A DNA stretch of 64,000 nt from an uncultured Collinsella sp. (GTDB taxonomy: Bacteria; Actinomycetota; Coriobacteriia; Coriobacteriales; Coriobacteriaceae). Of the stretch, positions 1 through 9,218 are shown piece by piece. Position 1 is the stretch's first letter. Each line of letters begins with the position of its first letter. The position numbers and the translations under genes were made by a program. The notes under the pieces were generated by a model. That model was not told the origin of the DNA. It saw nothing but the letters and a program-made list of their open reading frames with translations, and ran no database searches. The stretch spans positions 18,533 through 82,532 of the forward strand of contig CABUIE010000009.1 in the NCBI GenBank assembly GCA_902491565.1. Direction: 5' to 3'.

Positions 1-1574
1 GCCATATCGCCAGTCGAGGGCATAAAGCCTCCGGTGGTAATGCTAGGGGGTGTGCCGGTGGGCGTGTTGATGAGCGACGCCTCCAGGCTGCCCGTCTGCC
101 CGTCCGCGCTGTCGGCGCGCAGGGGCGACTCGGCCGTGATGGTGAGCTTGGGCTTGGCGGCGGCCACCTGCTTGACGTCCAGGCCCTCGGCCTTGACCGT
201 CACGGAGCGCGTGCCCTCGAAGGCGGTGTAGCCCTTGGGCGCCTTGAGCTCGCGGACCTCCAGCTTGCCCGAGTCCACGCCCGAGACGGTCACGCGGCCG
301 TCCTCGCCCGTGGTGACGGTGGCCTTGCCCTCCGCATCCCACGTGCCGTCGGCCGCCAGCGTGCGACCGCGGTCGTCGGCGATGCTCAGGACCGCCCCAG
401 CAAGCGGCTTGTCGCCGTCGCTGCCGCGCTTGGTGAGCGCGAGATCCCAGGTGTAGGCGCACGCATCGTCGCTCGGCGTGCGGGTGAAGCCGGCGTCGCC
501 GGACTGGTCGGCAAAGGGAGAGCGTGGGTAGCGCAGGTAGACCTCGTTGGGGTTGCCCTTCGCGATGCCGTGGTTGCATGCGCTGTTGAGCGGCGCATTG
601 TATACGGCGACCACGCGGGCGCCCGCGGTAAAGGCGTCGGCCCCGCCAAGCGCGGCGATCAGGTCGCCGGTGCGCACGGTGAAGGTCTTACCGTCGACCG
701 CTACCTTGGTGGCGCACTGGGCCGTGATGTCGGTCCAGCCCTTCGCGGGCTCGGTGCCGGCGTGGCCGTCCTTGCCGGTCTGGACGGCGTCGAAGCCGCC
801 GTCCGCGCCCGCCGCCGCGTACACGCGCATGCTCGCGGCCACCTTGGAGGGGTCGAGCCCCGCGCCCATGGTGTCGACGAACCGCACCGTATAGGTGTCG
901 TAGGCGGCAAGGCCCGCCGGGACCGTGGCAGAGAGGCGCCAGTACAGGTCGTCGGCGACCGTGGCGTCGGCGGCCTTCTGCCAGGCGGCGGTGCTGTCCT
1001 CCAGCACATGCTTGGCGACCTTGGGTGTCGCGGCCTTGGGCTTGACGGTGACGGCGCCGCCGCCGACCAGCGCCATGATCGGCGCGGTGCCGGCTTCGTT
1101 CTGGGAAATGGCGTCGTCGGCGACGATGAGCCAGTAGCCGCAGGGCAGCTCGGCCGCCGTACCCGCGTTAAGGGCCACGGACACGGCGCCAGAGCTCTGA
1201 AGGGAACGAGCGAGCTGTGCGCTCAGCGCGCTCGTAAGGTGGGAATCGGTGTTGAGCCACTCGGCAGCTTCCTGCGCGGTGGTCTTGGAATTGGGCATAC
1301 CGGCGCTGTGCAGCACAGGCAGGACGACGTCGCGCGCGGCGTCGCTTGCCCAGGCGAGGTCGGTGGCGATCTTGGCGTCGCTGTCGCCGTCGACGACGTT
1401 GGCGCTAAAGATCTGGTAGGCATCGTAGCTGCGCGCCACGGTGCCGCTCACCGTGATGGAACCGGTCGAGGTCGGCGCGGCCTGCGCGGAAGCGGGGAAC
1501 ACAACCGCGCAGGTGCCGATCAGGAGGGCAAGCAGCGCAAACAAGATCGGGAAGGAGCAAACTTTCTTATTCAC
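1..1574 (-). CDS. SpaA-type LPXTG major pilin (C-terminus cut by window edge)
   Basis: Surface pilin backbone subunit, 524 codons visible. A Sec signal peptide (about residues 1-32, ending ASAQA) is followed by an N-terminal domain typical of class C sortase substrates. A second fimbrial domain lies near the middle, and a SpaA/Cna-B domain with the E-box ELKAPKGY sits at about residues 435-446. The sorting signal MPSTGD (a variant of LPXTG) appears just before the window edge, so only the membrane anchor is missing. The GTG start overlaps the end of the upstream pilin gene by 8 nt and has a strong GGAGGT ribosome site inside that gene, which indicates translational coupling. A class C sortase gene would be expected just beyond the left edge, but it cannot be seen. 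Family assignment is firm; the role as shaft rather than accessory subunit is inferred from size and order. Confidence 0.85.
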   Translation of the reverse strand, partial: MNKKVCSFPILFALLALLIGTCAVVFPASAQAAPTSTGSITVSGTVARSYDAYQIFSANVVDGDSDAKIATDLAWASDAARDVVLPVLHSAGMPNSKTTAQEAAEWLNTDSHLTSALSAQLARSLQSSGAVSVALNAGTAAELPCGYWLIVADDAISQNEAGTAPIMALVGGGAVTVKPKAATPKVAKHVLEDSTAAWQKAADATVADDLYWRLSATVPAGLAAYDTYTVRFVDTMGAGLDPSKVAASMRVYAAAGADGGFDAVQTGKDGHAGTEPAKGWTDITAQCATKVAVDGKTFTVRTGDLIAALGGADAFTAGARVVAVYNAPLNSACNHGIAKGNPNEVYLRYPRSPFADQSGDAGFTRTPSDDACAYTWDLALTKRGSDGDKPLAGAVLSIADDRGRTLAADGTWDAEGKATVTTGEDGRVTVSGVDSGKLEVRELKAPKGYTAFEGTRSVTVKAEGLDVKQVAAAKPKLTITAESPLRADSADGQTGSLEASLINTPTGTPPSITTGGFMPSTGDM

Positions 1575-4500
1575 GACGCTTACCTCCCTTCGCATTCGCC
1601 TTGCGACGAATGTGCATCCAGGCCGCAGCAGCGCAAAGCACCGCCGCGCCGGCAAGGTACGTCAGAGTGACGCCCGACATACCAGAAAGGGGCAAAGAGG
1701 TGGAGTAAGTGTTGGTGAAGGTGGAGGCGGGAATGGCGTCGGGCGCGGCGGCGGAGGGTTCAACCACGACGCCCTGCCCGTTCTCGCCAAGGGTGTTGCC
1801 CATGTCGTCCTTCATCTGCGTAACGGTGGTAGAGGTGGTAAGACCGGTGTACTTGCCAGTGGTCTCATTCATGACGGCCTTCACCGTGACGGCAACCTGG
1901 TACTCGGCCTTGGAGTAGCGGAGCTTATCGATGACACCGGTGGTAGGCGCGGCCTCCTTCACCGTGTAGGTGTAGGTCCTGGCGTAGTCATCCGCCGTAC
2001 CGGGGGTATCGGACAGGTGCGACTTGTTGAACGTCATGGCGCCAAAGGTCGCCGTGATGTTGTTGGGCTTGGCGGCGTCGGTCTCCCCTGCTGCGGGTGC
2101 AATGGAGAGGTCTGCCGGGTTAGGAATGGGCACGTTGGTTGCGTAATCCCCCGTAGCCTCGATGTTGAAGTCGAACGCAACGTATTTCCCGCTGGAATCC
2201 TTCGGCCAGTCCGTATTACGGACGGACTTAGTCACCGGGATTTCCACGGACGTGGTGGTGAGAGAATCGGAGATGTACGTAGTGCCCTCAACAATGCTCG
2301 GTTTCTTTCCCTCGGTCCACGCAATGGAACCGTCCGCCTTGGACACCGTGAACTCGTAGGTTGTCTGGTTCAGCTCGTAGCCAAACGGCGCCTGGGTCTC
2401 CGTGAGCGTGTACGTGCCCGGCAGCAGACCCTCGAGCTTGAACTTGCCATCGGCGGGATCAGAATCTGCCCACTTGTTGCTGACAGCTTCCGCATTCGTA
2501 TCGTTATCAATCACAGTCAGGGATGCAGCGTCCGGAATTTCGGCACCATCGGCATCCTTTACCTTGGTAAGCGCCCACTCGGAACCAGCCAAAGGAGTGT
2601 GTCCCGTGTCGCTCTCCTCAACCTTGGTCCAAGACACCGTACCGGTGATCTTGGTGTTGGAGATGGCGCCCGCGGTGTTGGAATCATCGAATGAAACGGG
2701 CTTATTTCCGTTCACCGTGTCCACATGACCCTGAACATAGTTCACCTGCTCGCCGGTGTTGTTCATGGTTGCGTAGTAGATGGTGTCCGACTTCTGATAA
2801 CCAGCCGGCGCCTTGACCTCGCGAATGTAGTACGTGAAGTAGTCTTTATCGTTGGGATCGCCAATTTTGGCCTTCTGATTCAAATAGTTGAACTGAAGCT
2901 CGCCATCATCCGAAGAGTAATCATTTGCACCGCCGTCCGTTACCGTAACGATGGGATACGTTTCATTCTTGGCATCATCGACAGTGCCGTATATCGTCCA
3001 CGAGGAACCAGAAAGCGGCGTCATGCCGTCCGCAGCGTCGACCTTGCTCCACGCAATGGCAGAGCCGTCCGGTGTATACGAGCCAGACCACGGGAAGTTG
3101 TGACGCTCCTGATCCATATCGATGACGGAAGCCGAGTTACCCTCGAGATTTGTGAAGTTGTACGCGATCTTAGGGTTGTTCATCATGAAATCTTCGCCCA
3201 CGTACACACGACCGTTGGTGGTCACATGGTCATCGAAGCTTCCGTTGGGAACGAGAATCGATCCGAGCATAGCAGCGGCGGGGTCATCGTCGGTCCACTT
3301 GCCGTCCCCGCCGCCATTGCCCCAGTCGCTTCTACCCTCGCCCGCAATGCCACCACGGATGGTGAGGCTCGTGGTATCGACAAAATTCCACATGATGGAC
3401 TGGGAGGCCAGCGAGTATTTCGCGCGAAGGTCTTTATCGGCGTTACTCTCATAACCGCGAGATATTTCTGTATCGCCCCACCAGAAGCGCCAGCCATTGT
3501 GGAACTCGACAGGACCAGCACCTGTAACGTTCACGACAATGGATGCGCCTTCGGGGACATTGGTGAACTTAAAGTCGACGCCGCGGTAGTAGACGCCATC
3601 CTTCAAGTTGGAGAGCTCGGAACCGGCAATGGTGAAGACCTGTTGCATAGAAGTTCCATCGCCGGTAAAGGTGATAAGTCGCTCGGTGTTGCAAATCTTA
3701 TAGTTCGGGATTCTGGTATCAAGCGCACCGGAAACAGACTTCTCACTACCATCGAAAGTGAGTGTATAGCTTGTTCCCTTGTTATCGTACTTGTTGATTG
3801 CGTAGCTGTTGTCGCTAATTGCGGAACCATCCGTAACTGTGCCGGTATTTGCAAACGAGGCGAGCTGTTTCGATAGCTTCGAGAGGTATCCATCTGCACC
3901 GTTGTAGCTCGAATAATCGTTACCGTTAACATTAGTCAAATCAACATTTTGATTGAACAGGTCGCTCTTCAGAGCATCCGAGCCCTCGAACCAATTACCT
4001 TGCTTTTTCACGACAGACTGGCGCCCGTTGTTAGCATTCGAATCCCAATAGGAATAGGTAATGGGACCGGCGATCTGCGCGGTATAGTCATAGCCAGGGT
4101 GGGAGTCAGTCTTTGTCGCCTTGCCGACCCAAGCACCCTTGGTCCAAGCACCAACTGTCGCAGCATCTGAGGTCGTTCCCTGACCGGTATTCATGTTCTC
4201 AATCAAGCTGTTTATGCCGGCGACCGCAAGCACCGTGCTTCCCTCCCTGGGACGAAACTGCGATCCAAAACCAACGGTGCCGAAACGGAAGCCCTGGCCG
4301 CCCCAACTCTCCTTGATAGGATTCATGGCCAGTTTGCCGTGGACCACGGTAAGGCCCTCCGCCTCAGCGGCATATGAGCCGGTGGGGGCGTTATTCGCAT
4401 CAAGAGTGCTAGTTTTGTTCGGCTTACCACCGATGTACATGTCGCGGCCGACGTAGGTGGCCACGCCGGGATCGGGGGTGGAGATATCGATATTCGTACC

Positions 4501-4812
4501 GATACCGATAGACGTGGGCTTGTAGATGCCCTTGTTCACAGTAGTAGCCGCGTTCGCAGAGGTGGCGGCGCTATTCTGGTTTTCGGCATCCTCGCTGGTG
4601 TTATCTACAGCAGCAGACTCACTTGAGGAACCCCCCCCCATCACAGTTCCCTCGGTAGAATCTGTCTGGGCATCGTTTGCAATGGCCTGCGAGATTGGAG
4701 GCATGACGAGCGACAGTACCAGGCTCAAAACGGAGGCTCCGCACAAAACGCCTGCCAGTACACGGCGCGTCGCTTTTTTACTCTGCTTAGTTTTTTCTGA
4801 ATTCGCTTTCAT
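1567..4812 (-). CDS. Large LPXTG-like tip/ancillary pilin with SpaA and FctA-type domains
   Basis: Cell-wall anchored adhesin of 1081 aa, the likely tip subunit of the pilus built with the next gene. A lysine-rich signal peptide covers about residues 1-46. Residues 90-560 form a large N-terminal region that I do not recognise, probably the adhesive part. Two SpaA/Cna-B domains follow (about 580-700, E-box YIREVKAPAGY; about 720-847, E-box TLTETQAPFGY). A pilin isopeptide-linkage (FctA-like) domain lies at about 855-1037 (TYTVKEAAP). The sorting signal LPLSG, a hydrophobic helix and a basic tail end the protein. LPLSG is a non-canonical LPXTG variant. A run of eight G in the coding strand (4631-4638) sits just after the signal peptide, where slippage would truncate the protein. 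The gene is first in the pilus operon. Confidence 0.88.
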   Translation of the reverse strand: MKANSEKTKQSKKATRRVLAGVLCGASVLSLVLSLVMPPISQAIANDAQTDSTEGTVMGGGSSSESAAVDNTSEDAENQNSAATSANAATTVNKGIYKPTSIGIGTNIDISTPDPGVATYVGRDMYIGGKPNKTSTLDANNAPTGSYAAEAEGLTVVHGKLAMNPIKESWGGQGFRFGTVGFGSQFRPREGSTVLAVAGINSLIENMNTGQGTTSDAATVGAWTKGAWVGKATKTDSHPGYDYTAQIAGPITYSYWDSNANNGRQSVVKKQGNWFEGSDALKSDLFNQNVDLTNVNGNDYSSYNGADGYLSKLSKQLASFANTGTVTDGSAISDNSYAINKYDNKGTSYTLTFDGSEKSVSGALDTRIPNYKICNTERLITFTGDGTSMQQVFTIAGSELSNLKDGVYYRGVDFKFTNVPEGASIVVNVTGAGPVEFHNGWRFWWGDTEISRGYESNADKDLRAKYSLASQSIMWNFVDTTSLTIRGGIAGEGRSDWGNGGGDGKWTDDDPAAAMLGSILVPNGSFDDHVTTNGRVYVGEDFMMNNPKIAYNFTNLEGNSASVIDMDQERHNFPWSGSYTPDGSAIAWSKVDAADGMTPLSGSSWTIYGTVDDAKNETYPIVTVTDGGANDYSSDDGELQFNYLNQKAKIGDPNDKDYFTYYIREVKAPAGYQKSDTIYYATMNNTGEQVNYVQGHVDTVNGNKPVSFDDSNTAGAISNTKITGTVSWTKVEESDTGHTPLAGSEWALTKVKDADGAEIPDAASLTVIDNDTNAEAVSNKWADSDPADGKFKLEGLLPGTYTLTETQAPFGYELNQTTYEFTVSKADGSIAWTEGKKPSIVEGTTYISDSLTTTSVEIPVTKSVRNTDWPKDSSGKYVAFDFNIEATGDYATNVPIPNPADLSIAPAAGETDAAKPNNITATFGAMTFNKSHLSDTPGTADDYARTYTYTVKEAAPTTGVIDKLRYSKAEYQVAVTVKAVMNETTGKYTGLTTSTTVTQMKDDMGNTLGENGQGVVVEPSAAAPDAIPASTFTNTYSTSLPLSGMSGVTLTYLAGAAVLCAAAAWMHIRRKANAKGGKRRE

Positions 4813-5316
4813 CGATGTCTCCTCCCCAAGAGACCGCGATCTTGCTCTTTCACTATCAAACGTATCTGCGCAATCTGTAATTGCGCACGCTTATAGTACA
4901 TATTGTAACGATTGTTTGAACATCTAAGCAAAAATACCGATAGTTTTGTAGCGAATTCTCAATTCTCTTGACATTTGCTCGGATTTACCTTCGTTTATTC
5001 GCTATGAAATATCTATTTCTACTGGTAATTAAGCTAGTTATCATTTTTTAATAGCATTTTATTTATTTGCACAACATTTTGCTCAAGAGCATGCGTCCTA
5101 TGAACGGTCGAAAATCGACCGTGAACGGTAGATCATTAACCGGGAGGAATAGACTACCAAATTGATGGGAATATCTTTATTTCATCGGTAGTTAGAAGCG
5201 TAATGTTCAGACAACCATATCTGAATTTTCGCGCAGATTTTAGGCATCAATTCGCCCAAATCGCCTGAGGACACCGCAAAGGTGCCTGTTCCCTTTGCGG
5301 TGACTCTCCCCCGGCG
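4813..5316. other. AT-rich intergenic region upstream of the pilus operon
   Basis: About 500 bp without a convincing gene and clearly AT-richer than its surroundings. It should hold the pilus promoter on the minus strand; a weak candidate -10 (TACTAT) is near 4891-4896. A perfect 7-bp hairpin CGGTCGA-AAA-TCGACCG lies at 5105-5121, with the direct repeat TGAACGGT on both sides. A looser inverted pair, ACTACC and GGTAGT, lies at about 5153-5195. The palindrome at 5272-5302 belongs to repeat family A and is listed separately. No RNA gene was recognised. Confidence 0.5.
5272..5302. repeat. Palindromic repeat family A, copy 1 (3' end of HAD gene)
   Basis: Arms CACCGCAAAGG and CCTTTGCGGTG are separated by TGCCTGTTC. 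It lies 14 nt past the stop of the minus-strand HAD gene, so it may terminate that transcript. Three further copies share the AAAGGTGCCTGTCCCCTTT-like core at 6235, 7825 and 20124. The outer arm here is CACCGC where the others have CCACCAC, and the change is compensated on both sides. Confidence 0.8.
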
Positions 5317-6138
5317 CTACAGCAGATGCTCCTCGATAAAGATCGCGATGCCGTCTTTGTCGTTGCTCGCGGTTACAAAGTCGGCGGCGGCACGGGTGGC
5401 GTCGCTGCCGTTTGCCATGGCCACGCCCACGCCGGCGTCGGCCACCATGCAGGTATCGTTGTCCGCATCGCCAAACACGCAGATGTCCTGGAGCTCCATG
5501 TCGTTGAGCTCCGCCACGCGCACAAGGCCGCGCGTCTTGGACACGCGCGGATCCATGAACTCGTAGAGCCGCTGCGTGGTTTGCAGAGCCGCCGCCTTAA
5601 CAGTGTCATCGGCAAACGTCGACGCCCGCTCAATCACCCGCGGCATTACCTCGGGCGCCATGGTAAACATCACCTTGGGCTGCGGCTCGCGCAAAAACTC
5701 GGCAAAATCGACCACCTGGTAGGGCACGCCGTCGACGCGCGACAGGTGCTCGACGCACGCGTTGCTCTCGGGCACGTAGAACACGCCGTCTCGGGGGCAG
5801 ACGGGCGTTGCCGGAAGGTCCGCCATGTGCTTGCAGATGCGCGCGATGGTCTCGCCCGGCAGCGGATAGCTCAGCTCGTTGATGTCGTGCGCGCGGTCGA
5901 TGACCTCGGCGCCACCGCAGCCCACCATCACGTCTACCAGGCCTTCGATGCCCCAGAGCTCGTACATGGCCTCGGTCGCGTGGGCGTCGCGCCCGGTGCA
6001 CAGGCCAAAGAGCACGCCGCGCTCGCGCAGGGCGCGGATCGCCGCCACGGTGCGCGGGGACACCGTGTGCTGGCTCGTGAGCAGCGTGCCGTCGATATCG
6101 CAGAACACGGCTTTGATATGGCTGAAGGTGGTGTCCAT
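5317..6138 (-). CDS. Cof-type HAD superfamily (IIB) phosphatase
   Basis: Cytosolic haloacid dehalogenase-fold hydrolase of 273 aa, of the Cof/YidA class that dephosphorylates sugar phosphates or similar small metabolites. The exact substrate cannot be read from sequence. Motif I is DIDGT at residues 14-18 (nucleophile D14, acid/base D16), and motif IV is GDADND at 223-228. The large cap domain between them is typical of subclass IIB. The ATG at 6138 is preferred over an in-frame upstream start because an AGAAAGG ribosome site precedes it. The spacer between site and start is a pure C7 run, which is unusual. Family A palindromes lie on both sides of the gene. Confidence 0.88.
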   Translation of the reverse strand: MDTTFSHIKAVFCDIDGTLLTSQHTVSPRTVAAIRALRERGVLFGLCTGRDAHATEAMYELWGIEGLVDVMVGCGGAEVIDRAHDINELSYPLPGETIARICKHMADLPATPVCPRDGVFYVPESNACVEHLSRVDGVPYQVVDFAEFLREPQPKVMFTMAPEVMPRVIERASTFADDTVKAAALQTTQRLYEFMDPRVSKTRGLVRVAELNDMELQDICVFGDADNDTCMVADAGVGVAMANGSDATRAAADFVTASNDKDGIAIFIEEHLL

Positions 6139-6234
6139 GGGGGGGCCTTTCTGGGTTGTGCGGCGGTGTGAGGTGTATTCGTGAACGGCGTACATGGTAT
6201 ACCAAGGCGCAGGCGCGGCCCGTCAAAGCAAAAA

Positions 6235-6267
6235 CCACCACAAAGGTGCCCGGCCCCTTTGTGGTGG
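6235..6267. repeat. Palindromic repeat family A, copy 2
   Basis: Perfect 12-bp arms CCACCACAAAGG and CCTTTGTGGTGG around TGCCCGGCC. It lies between the HAD gene and palindrome C1, downstream of the minus-strand MFS gene. The core differs from copies 3 and 4 only inside the loop. Confidence 0.85.
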
Positions 6268-6298
6268 CCGGACCCGCAGGGTAGCCTGACCGGAGCGC

Positions 6299-6363
6299 AA
6301 ACCATCACAACATTCGACGTTTTTCGGCAAAATCGCGATTTTCGCTGAATGTTGTGATGGTTT
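6299..6363. repeat. Palindromic repeat family C, copy 1 (3' end of MFS gene)
   Basis: Inverted repeat with arms ACCATCACAACATTC (6301-6315) and GAATGTTGTGATGGT (6347-6361). The inner AAAATCGCGATTTT is itself palindromic. It begins directly after the TAA of the MFS gene and ends in a T-run on the minus strand, so it can act as a terminator. Copies 2 and 3 lie at 10405 and 11647. Confidence 0.85.
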
Positions 6364-7650
6364 TTACTGCCTTGAGGCACGATCCAAATGCCGGCGTCCA
6401 AACAGCAGCAACGCCGCGGGAACCGCCGTCACGACCATGCCCGCACCAACGAGCGTCTGCTGCACGCCAAACGTCGCCGCCAGCCAGGGGGCAATCGCCA
6501 GCGGGGCCACGCCGGCGAACATGTTGCCAAAACCCATGACCGAGTTCACGCGACCGAGCTGCTCGAGCGGGGCCGTCGTTTGCACGATGGTGTTGTGGAG
6601 CGGGTTGACGACGCCCCAGGCCACGCCCAGGGCAATCTGGCCGATAAGGGCCACGCACACGTACGGTGTCCCCACATAAATCAAACTTCCCACGCCCACG
6701 GACATGAGTGCCACGAGCAGCGTTTTGAGGCTGACGAAGCGCGGCGGCAAGCGGAGCGCGACCACAGCGCCCAGCACCGCGCCCACACCGCTGGCCGACG
6801 AGAGCCAGCCCATCCATTCGACACCGACGTGCAGGACATCGCGGTAGAAGAACGACTCCAACGGATCGAAAGCACCGTAGCCAAAGTTCGAGAGGAAGAT
6901 GATGCAGAAAAGTAGCGCGAGGACGCTGTTGGTGAAGACTGTCTTGATGCTGGTCGCGAAGGTTGCGCGGGTGGACGCGCTGGAGTTGGGGCCTTGGCTG
7001 GCCTTATCCGATGTGATGTCACCGATCGCGGGTTTGCCTTCGTGTGTGGCGGCCTGACCTGCACTTTGCCTAAAGCCCCAACCAGCGACGAGCGCCAACA
7101 CTGTAAAGAACATCATGAGCACGAACACCGCGCGCGACGACGCAGCCGCCGCGACAAAGCCACCCAACGTGGGTCCGACGATAATACTCACGTTTGAGAA
7201 CATGGCAATGGCGGAGTTGATGTCTTTGAGCTCGACGGGATCATCGGTGAGGTAGGCCGGATAGGATGTGGCAATGGGCTGGGCGAACCCCATCACAAAG
7301 CCCAGGAGCACCGCGCCGAGCAGGACGATACCGGTCGCGCTGCCAAAGGCAATGATCGCCGCGCCGGTTGTCAGCGTGCCCACGATGCTCAGCAAGAAAT
7401 GGCGGCGCGGACCCCAGGCGTCGAGCGCCGCGCCGCCCGTAAAGGATCCCAGAATCACAAATACGTTCATAAAAAGGACGGCCAGCGATGTCGCCACGAC
7501 CGAGGCATCGTCTGCATAGGTGAGTGTTCCGATAACGCCGATAAAGTAGCTGGTCTGAAAACCGGTGTAGATGAGAAAGCGCATCGCCACCAGGCGCTTG
7601 GCCTGCACGGACAGCGATGATTGAGGCTTTGAGAAAAGAGAGGCGAGCAT
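6364..7650 (-). CDS. MFS transporter, drug/metabolite exporter-like
   Basis: Integral membrane protein of 428 aa with about 12 hydrophobic helices arranged as two six-helix halves joined by a polar loop (near residues 195-225). The layout fits the major facilitator superfamily. The sequence resembles MFS efflux proteins such as the MefA/enterobactin-exporter-like group, but the substrate is unknown. The ATG at 7650 has an AAGGAG site six bases upstream and is chosen over the longer reading at 7689. The gene appears monocistronic: family C and A palindromes follow it and a 265-bp gap precedes it. No regulator is adjacent. Confidence 0.85.
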   Translation of the reverse strand: MLASLFSKPQSSLSVQAKRLVAMRFLIYTGFQTSYFIGVIGTLTYADDASVVATSLAVLFMNVFVILGSFTGGAALDAWGPRRHFLLSIVGTLTTGAAIIAFGSATGIVLLGAVLLGFVMGFAQPIATSYPAYLTDDPVELKDINSAIAMFSNVSIIVGPTLGGFVAAAASSRAVFVLMMFFTVLALVAGWGFRQSAGQAATHEGKPAIGDITSDKASQGPNSSASTRATFATSIKTVFTNSVLALLFCIIFLSNFGYGAFDPLESFFYRDVLHVGVEWMGWLSSASGVGAVLGAVVALRLPPRFVSLKTLLVALMSVGVGSLIYVGTPYVCVALIGQIALGVAWGVVNPLHNTIVQTTAPLEQLGRVNSVMGFGNMFAGVAPLAIAPWLAATFGVQQTLVGAGMVVTAVPAALLLFGRRHLDRASRQ

Positions 7651-7824
7651 GGAGACTCCTTGTTTCATACGAATGCGGACGGCGGGCATTCGCCACCGTC
7701 TGTCAAATCAATCTATCCGCATGAAACATTAAGGGCGCATCAAGCCCCTTCTCTCCGTTTTTCGCCCGTCATGAACTACTTGGTAGATTGTAAGGCATGT
7801 CCCACATATCTACCAAAGCAAAAA

Positions 7825-7857
7825 CCACCACAAAGGTGCCTGGCCCCTTTGTGGTGG
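7825..7857. repeat. Palindromic repeat family A, copy 3
   Basis: Perfect 12-bp arms CCACCACAAAGG and CCTTTGTGGTGG around TGCCTGGCC. It lies between the moaC-mobB gene (minus strand, ending at 7916) and the MFS promoter region. The AAAACCACCA left flank matches copy 2. It sits 20 bp from family B copy 1, so two related palindromes are stacked at this 3' end. Confidence 0.85.
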
Positions 7858-7876
7858 AAGTGACGTTTGCCCAGAT

Positions 7877-7917
7877 AAAACCTGCCGAAATAAACCTGTC
7901 CCTTTTTGGCAGGTTTT
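7877..7917. repeat. Palindromic repeat family B, copy 1, overlapping the moaC-mobB stop
   Basis: Arms AAAACCTGCC and GGCAGGTTTT enclose AAATAAACCTGTCCCTTTTT (7888-7907). The same 20-mer occurs in reverse complement at 36879-36898. The 3' arm overlaps the TAA of moaC-mobB, and the minus strand ends in a T-run, so this is a likely intrinsic terminator. The CCTGTCCC core is shared with family A. Confidence 0.8.
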
Positions 7918-9214
7918 AGGCCAGATGATCTTGGATGAGGTCGCAGATGGCTCGGGCGTCGTTGATGTTGATGGCTCGGGTCGCAAAGCCGGCGTCGAAG
8001 GCCTGACGCGCCAGGGCTTCGTTGCAGGCAAGGGCCAGCGTGTGGCCGTCGACCAGGTCGAGCGAGCTCTTGCCGCGCAGACGGTCGACACCGGAGCGTG
8101 CGACCACGATGTTGTCGAAGCCCTCGGTCTTATAGCCCTCGATGATCACCACGTCGACATCGTTGTAGCGCAACAGCAGCTCGCGCGCGGGCATCTCGTC
8201 CTCCTCGCGCGTGTCGGCGTACTCCGCCCAGCGCGTGGCGCAGATGAGGCCCACGTGTTTGGATCCGGCCTGGTGATGGCGCCAGGTGTCCTTAGCGGGC
8301 ACATCGATATCAAAGCCGTGATGCCCATGATGCTTGAGCGAACCCACGCGCAGGCCGCGGCGGGTGAGCTCGGCGATAACCTTCTCGACGAGCGTGGTCT
8401 TGCCCGAGTTTTGGTAGCCGATAAACGCGATTGCGGGGACAGCCGGAGTGGGAGCTGCGGGCGAGGCGGCGACGGGTGCGCTCGCGGGCGCGACACCGTC
8501 AGCGGCCACGGCCTCAACAGCAGCGGCCTGACGCTCTGCGCGGTCCCACACGCCCGAGCGGCCGCCCTCCTTGTGCAGCAGGCGCACGTCGACGATCTCC
8601 ATGCCGCGATCGACCGCCTTGCACATGTCATAGATCGTTAGGCACGCGGCACTCGCGCCGGTCAACGCCTCCATCTCGATACCCGTCTTGCCCGTCACGC
8701 CGGCCGTAACCAGTACGTGAAAGCCAACCTGCCCGTCCGCGCGCGCCGGTGCCCAGCCCTCGGGCACGTCCTCGACCGGCGTCCCCGCCGGAGCGATGGG
8801 CGCAATGTCGCACTTACTCTTGGTAATGAGCAACGGATGGCACATGGGGATGATGTCACTCGTGCGTTTGATGGCCATGATGCCCGCCACACGCGCGCAG
8901 GCAAGCACGTCGCCCTTTTTGGCGCGGTCCTGCAGCACCGTGGCTTGCGTCTCGGGGTGCATGAGGATGGTGCCCTCGGCGATGGCAATGCGATGGGTCT
9001 CGGCCTTGTCGGACACGTCGACCATGCGCACCTCGCCCTTGGCGTCCACATGCGTCAGCTCGTCGCGACGGGCGTCGCGGGCGGGCTCGGCGGCAGCGCT
9101 GACAGACGGCTGTGCGGACGCGTCGGCGTTACCGGCCGCAGCCGTGACTTTGTGGGCAGACATCGCGGCCCTGCGAGCGGCCTTGGTGGCATCGGCGTAC
9201 CTGCTCTTGGCCAT
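7916..9214 (-). CDS. moaC-mobB: MoaC-MobB fusion: cyclic pyranopterin monophosphate synthase fused to Mo-guanine dinucleotide protein B
   Basis: Cytosolic molybdenum cofactor enzyme of 432 aa with two domains. Residues about 55-245 match MoaC, which with MoaA converts GTP to cyclic pyranopterin monophosphate; motifs include IPMCHPL, GIEMEALTGAS and DMCKAVD. An Ala/Pro linker follows. Residues about 270-430 match MobB, with the P-loop GYQNSGKTT, LKHHGHHGFD and IIEGYK. The two genes are normally separate. The ATG at 9214 has GGAGG eight bases upstream and lies 4 nt after the moaA stop, so moaA and this gene form an operon. The N-terminus has a short Ala-rich extension of about 50 residues. Other moa, moe and mob genes are not in the window. 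Confidence 0.92.
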   Translation of the reverse strand: MAKSRYADATKAARRAAMSAHKVTAAAGNADASAQPSVSAAAEPARDARRDELTHVDAKGEVRMVDVSDKAETHRIAIAEGTILMHPETQATVLQDRAKKGDVLACARVAGIMAIKRTSDIIPMCHPLLITKSKCDIAPIAPAGTPVEDVPEGWAPARADGQVGFHVLVTAGVTGKTGIEMEALTGASAACLTIYDMCKAVDRGMEIVDVRLLHKEGGRSGVWDRAERQAAAVEAVAADGVAPASAPVAASPAAPTPAVPAIAFIGYQNSGKTTLVEKVIAELTRRGLRVGSLKHHGHHGFDIDVPAKDTWRHHQAGSKHVGLICATRWAEYADTREEDEMPARELLLRYNDVDVVIIEGYKTEGFDNIVVARSGVDRLRGKSSLDLVDGHTLALACNEALARQAFDAGFATRAININDARAICDLIQDHLA

Positions 9215-9218
9215 ATGA

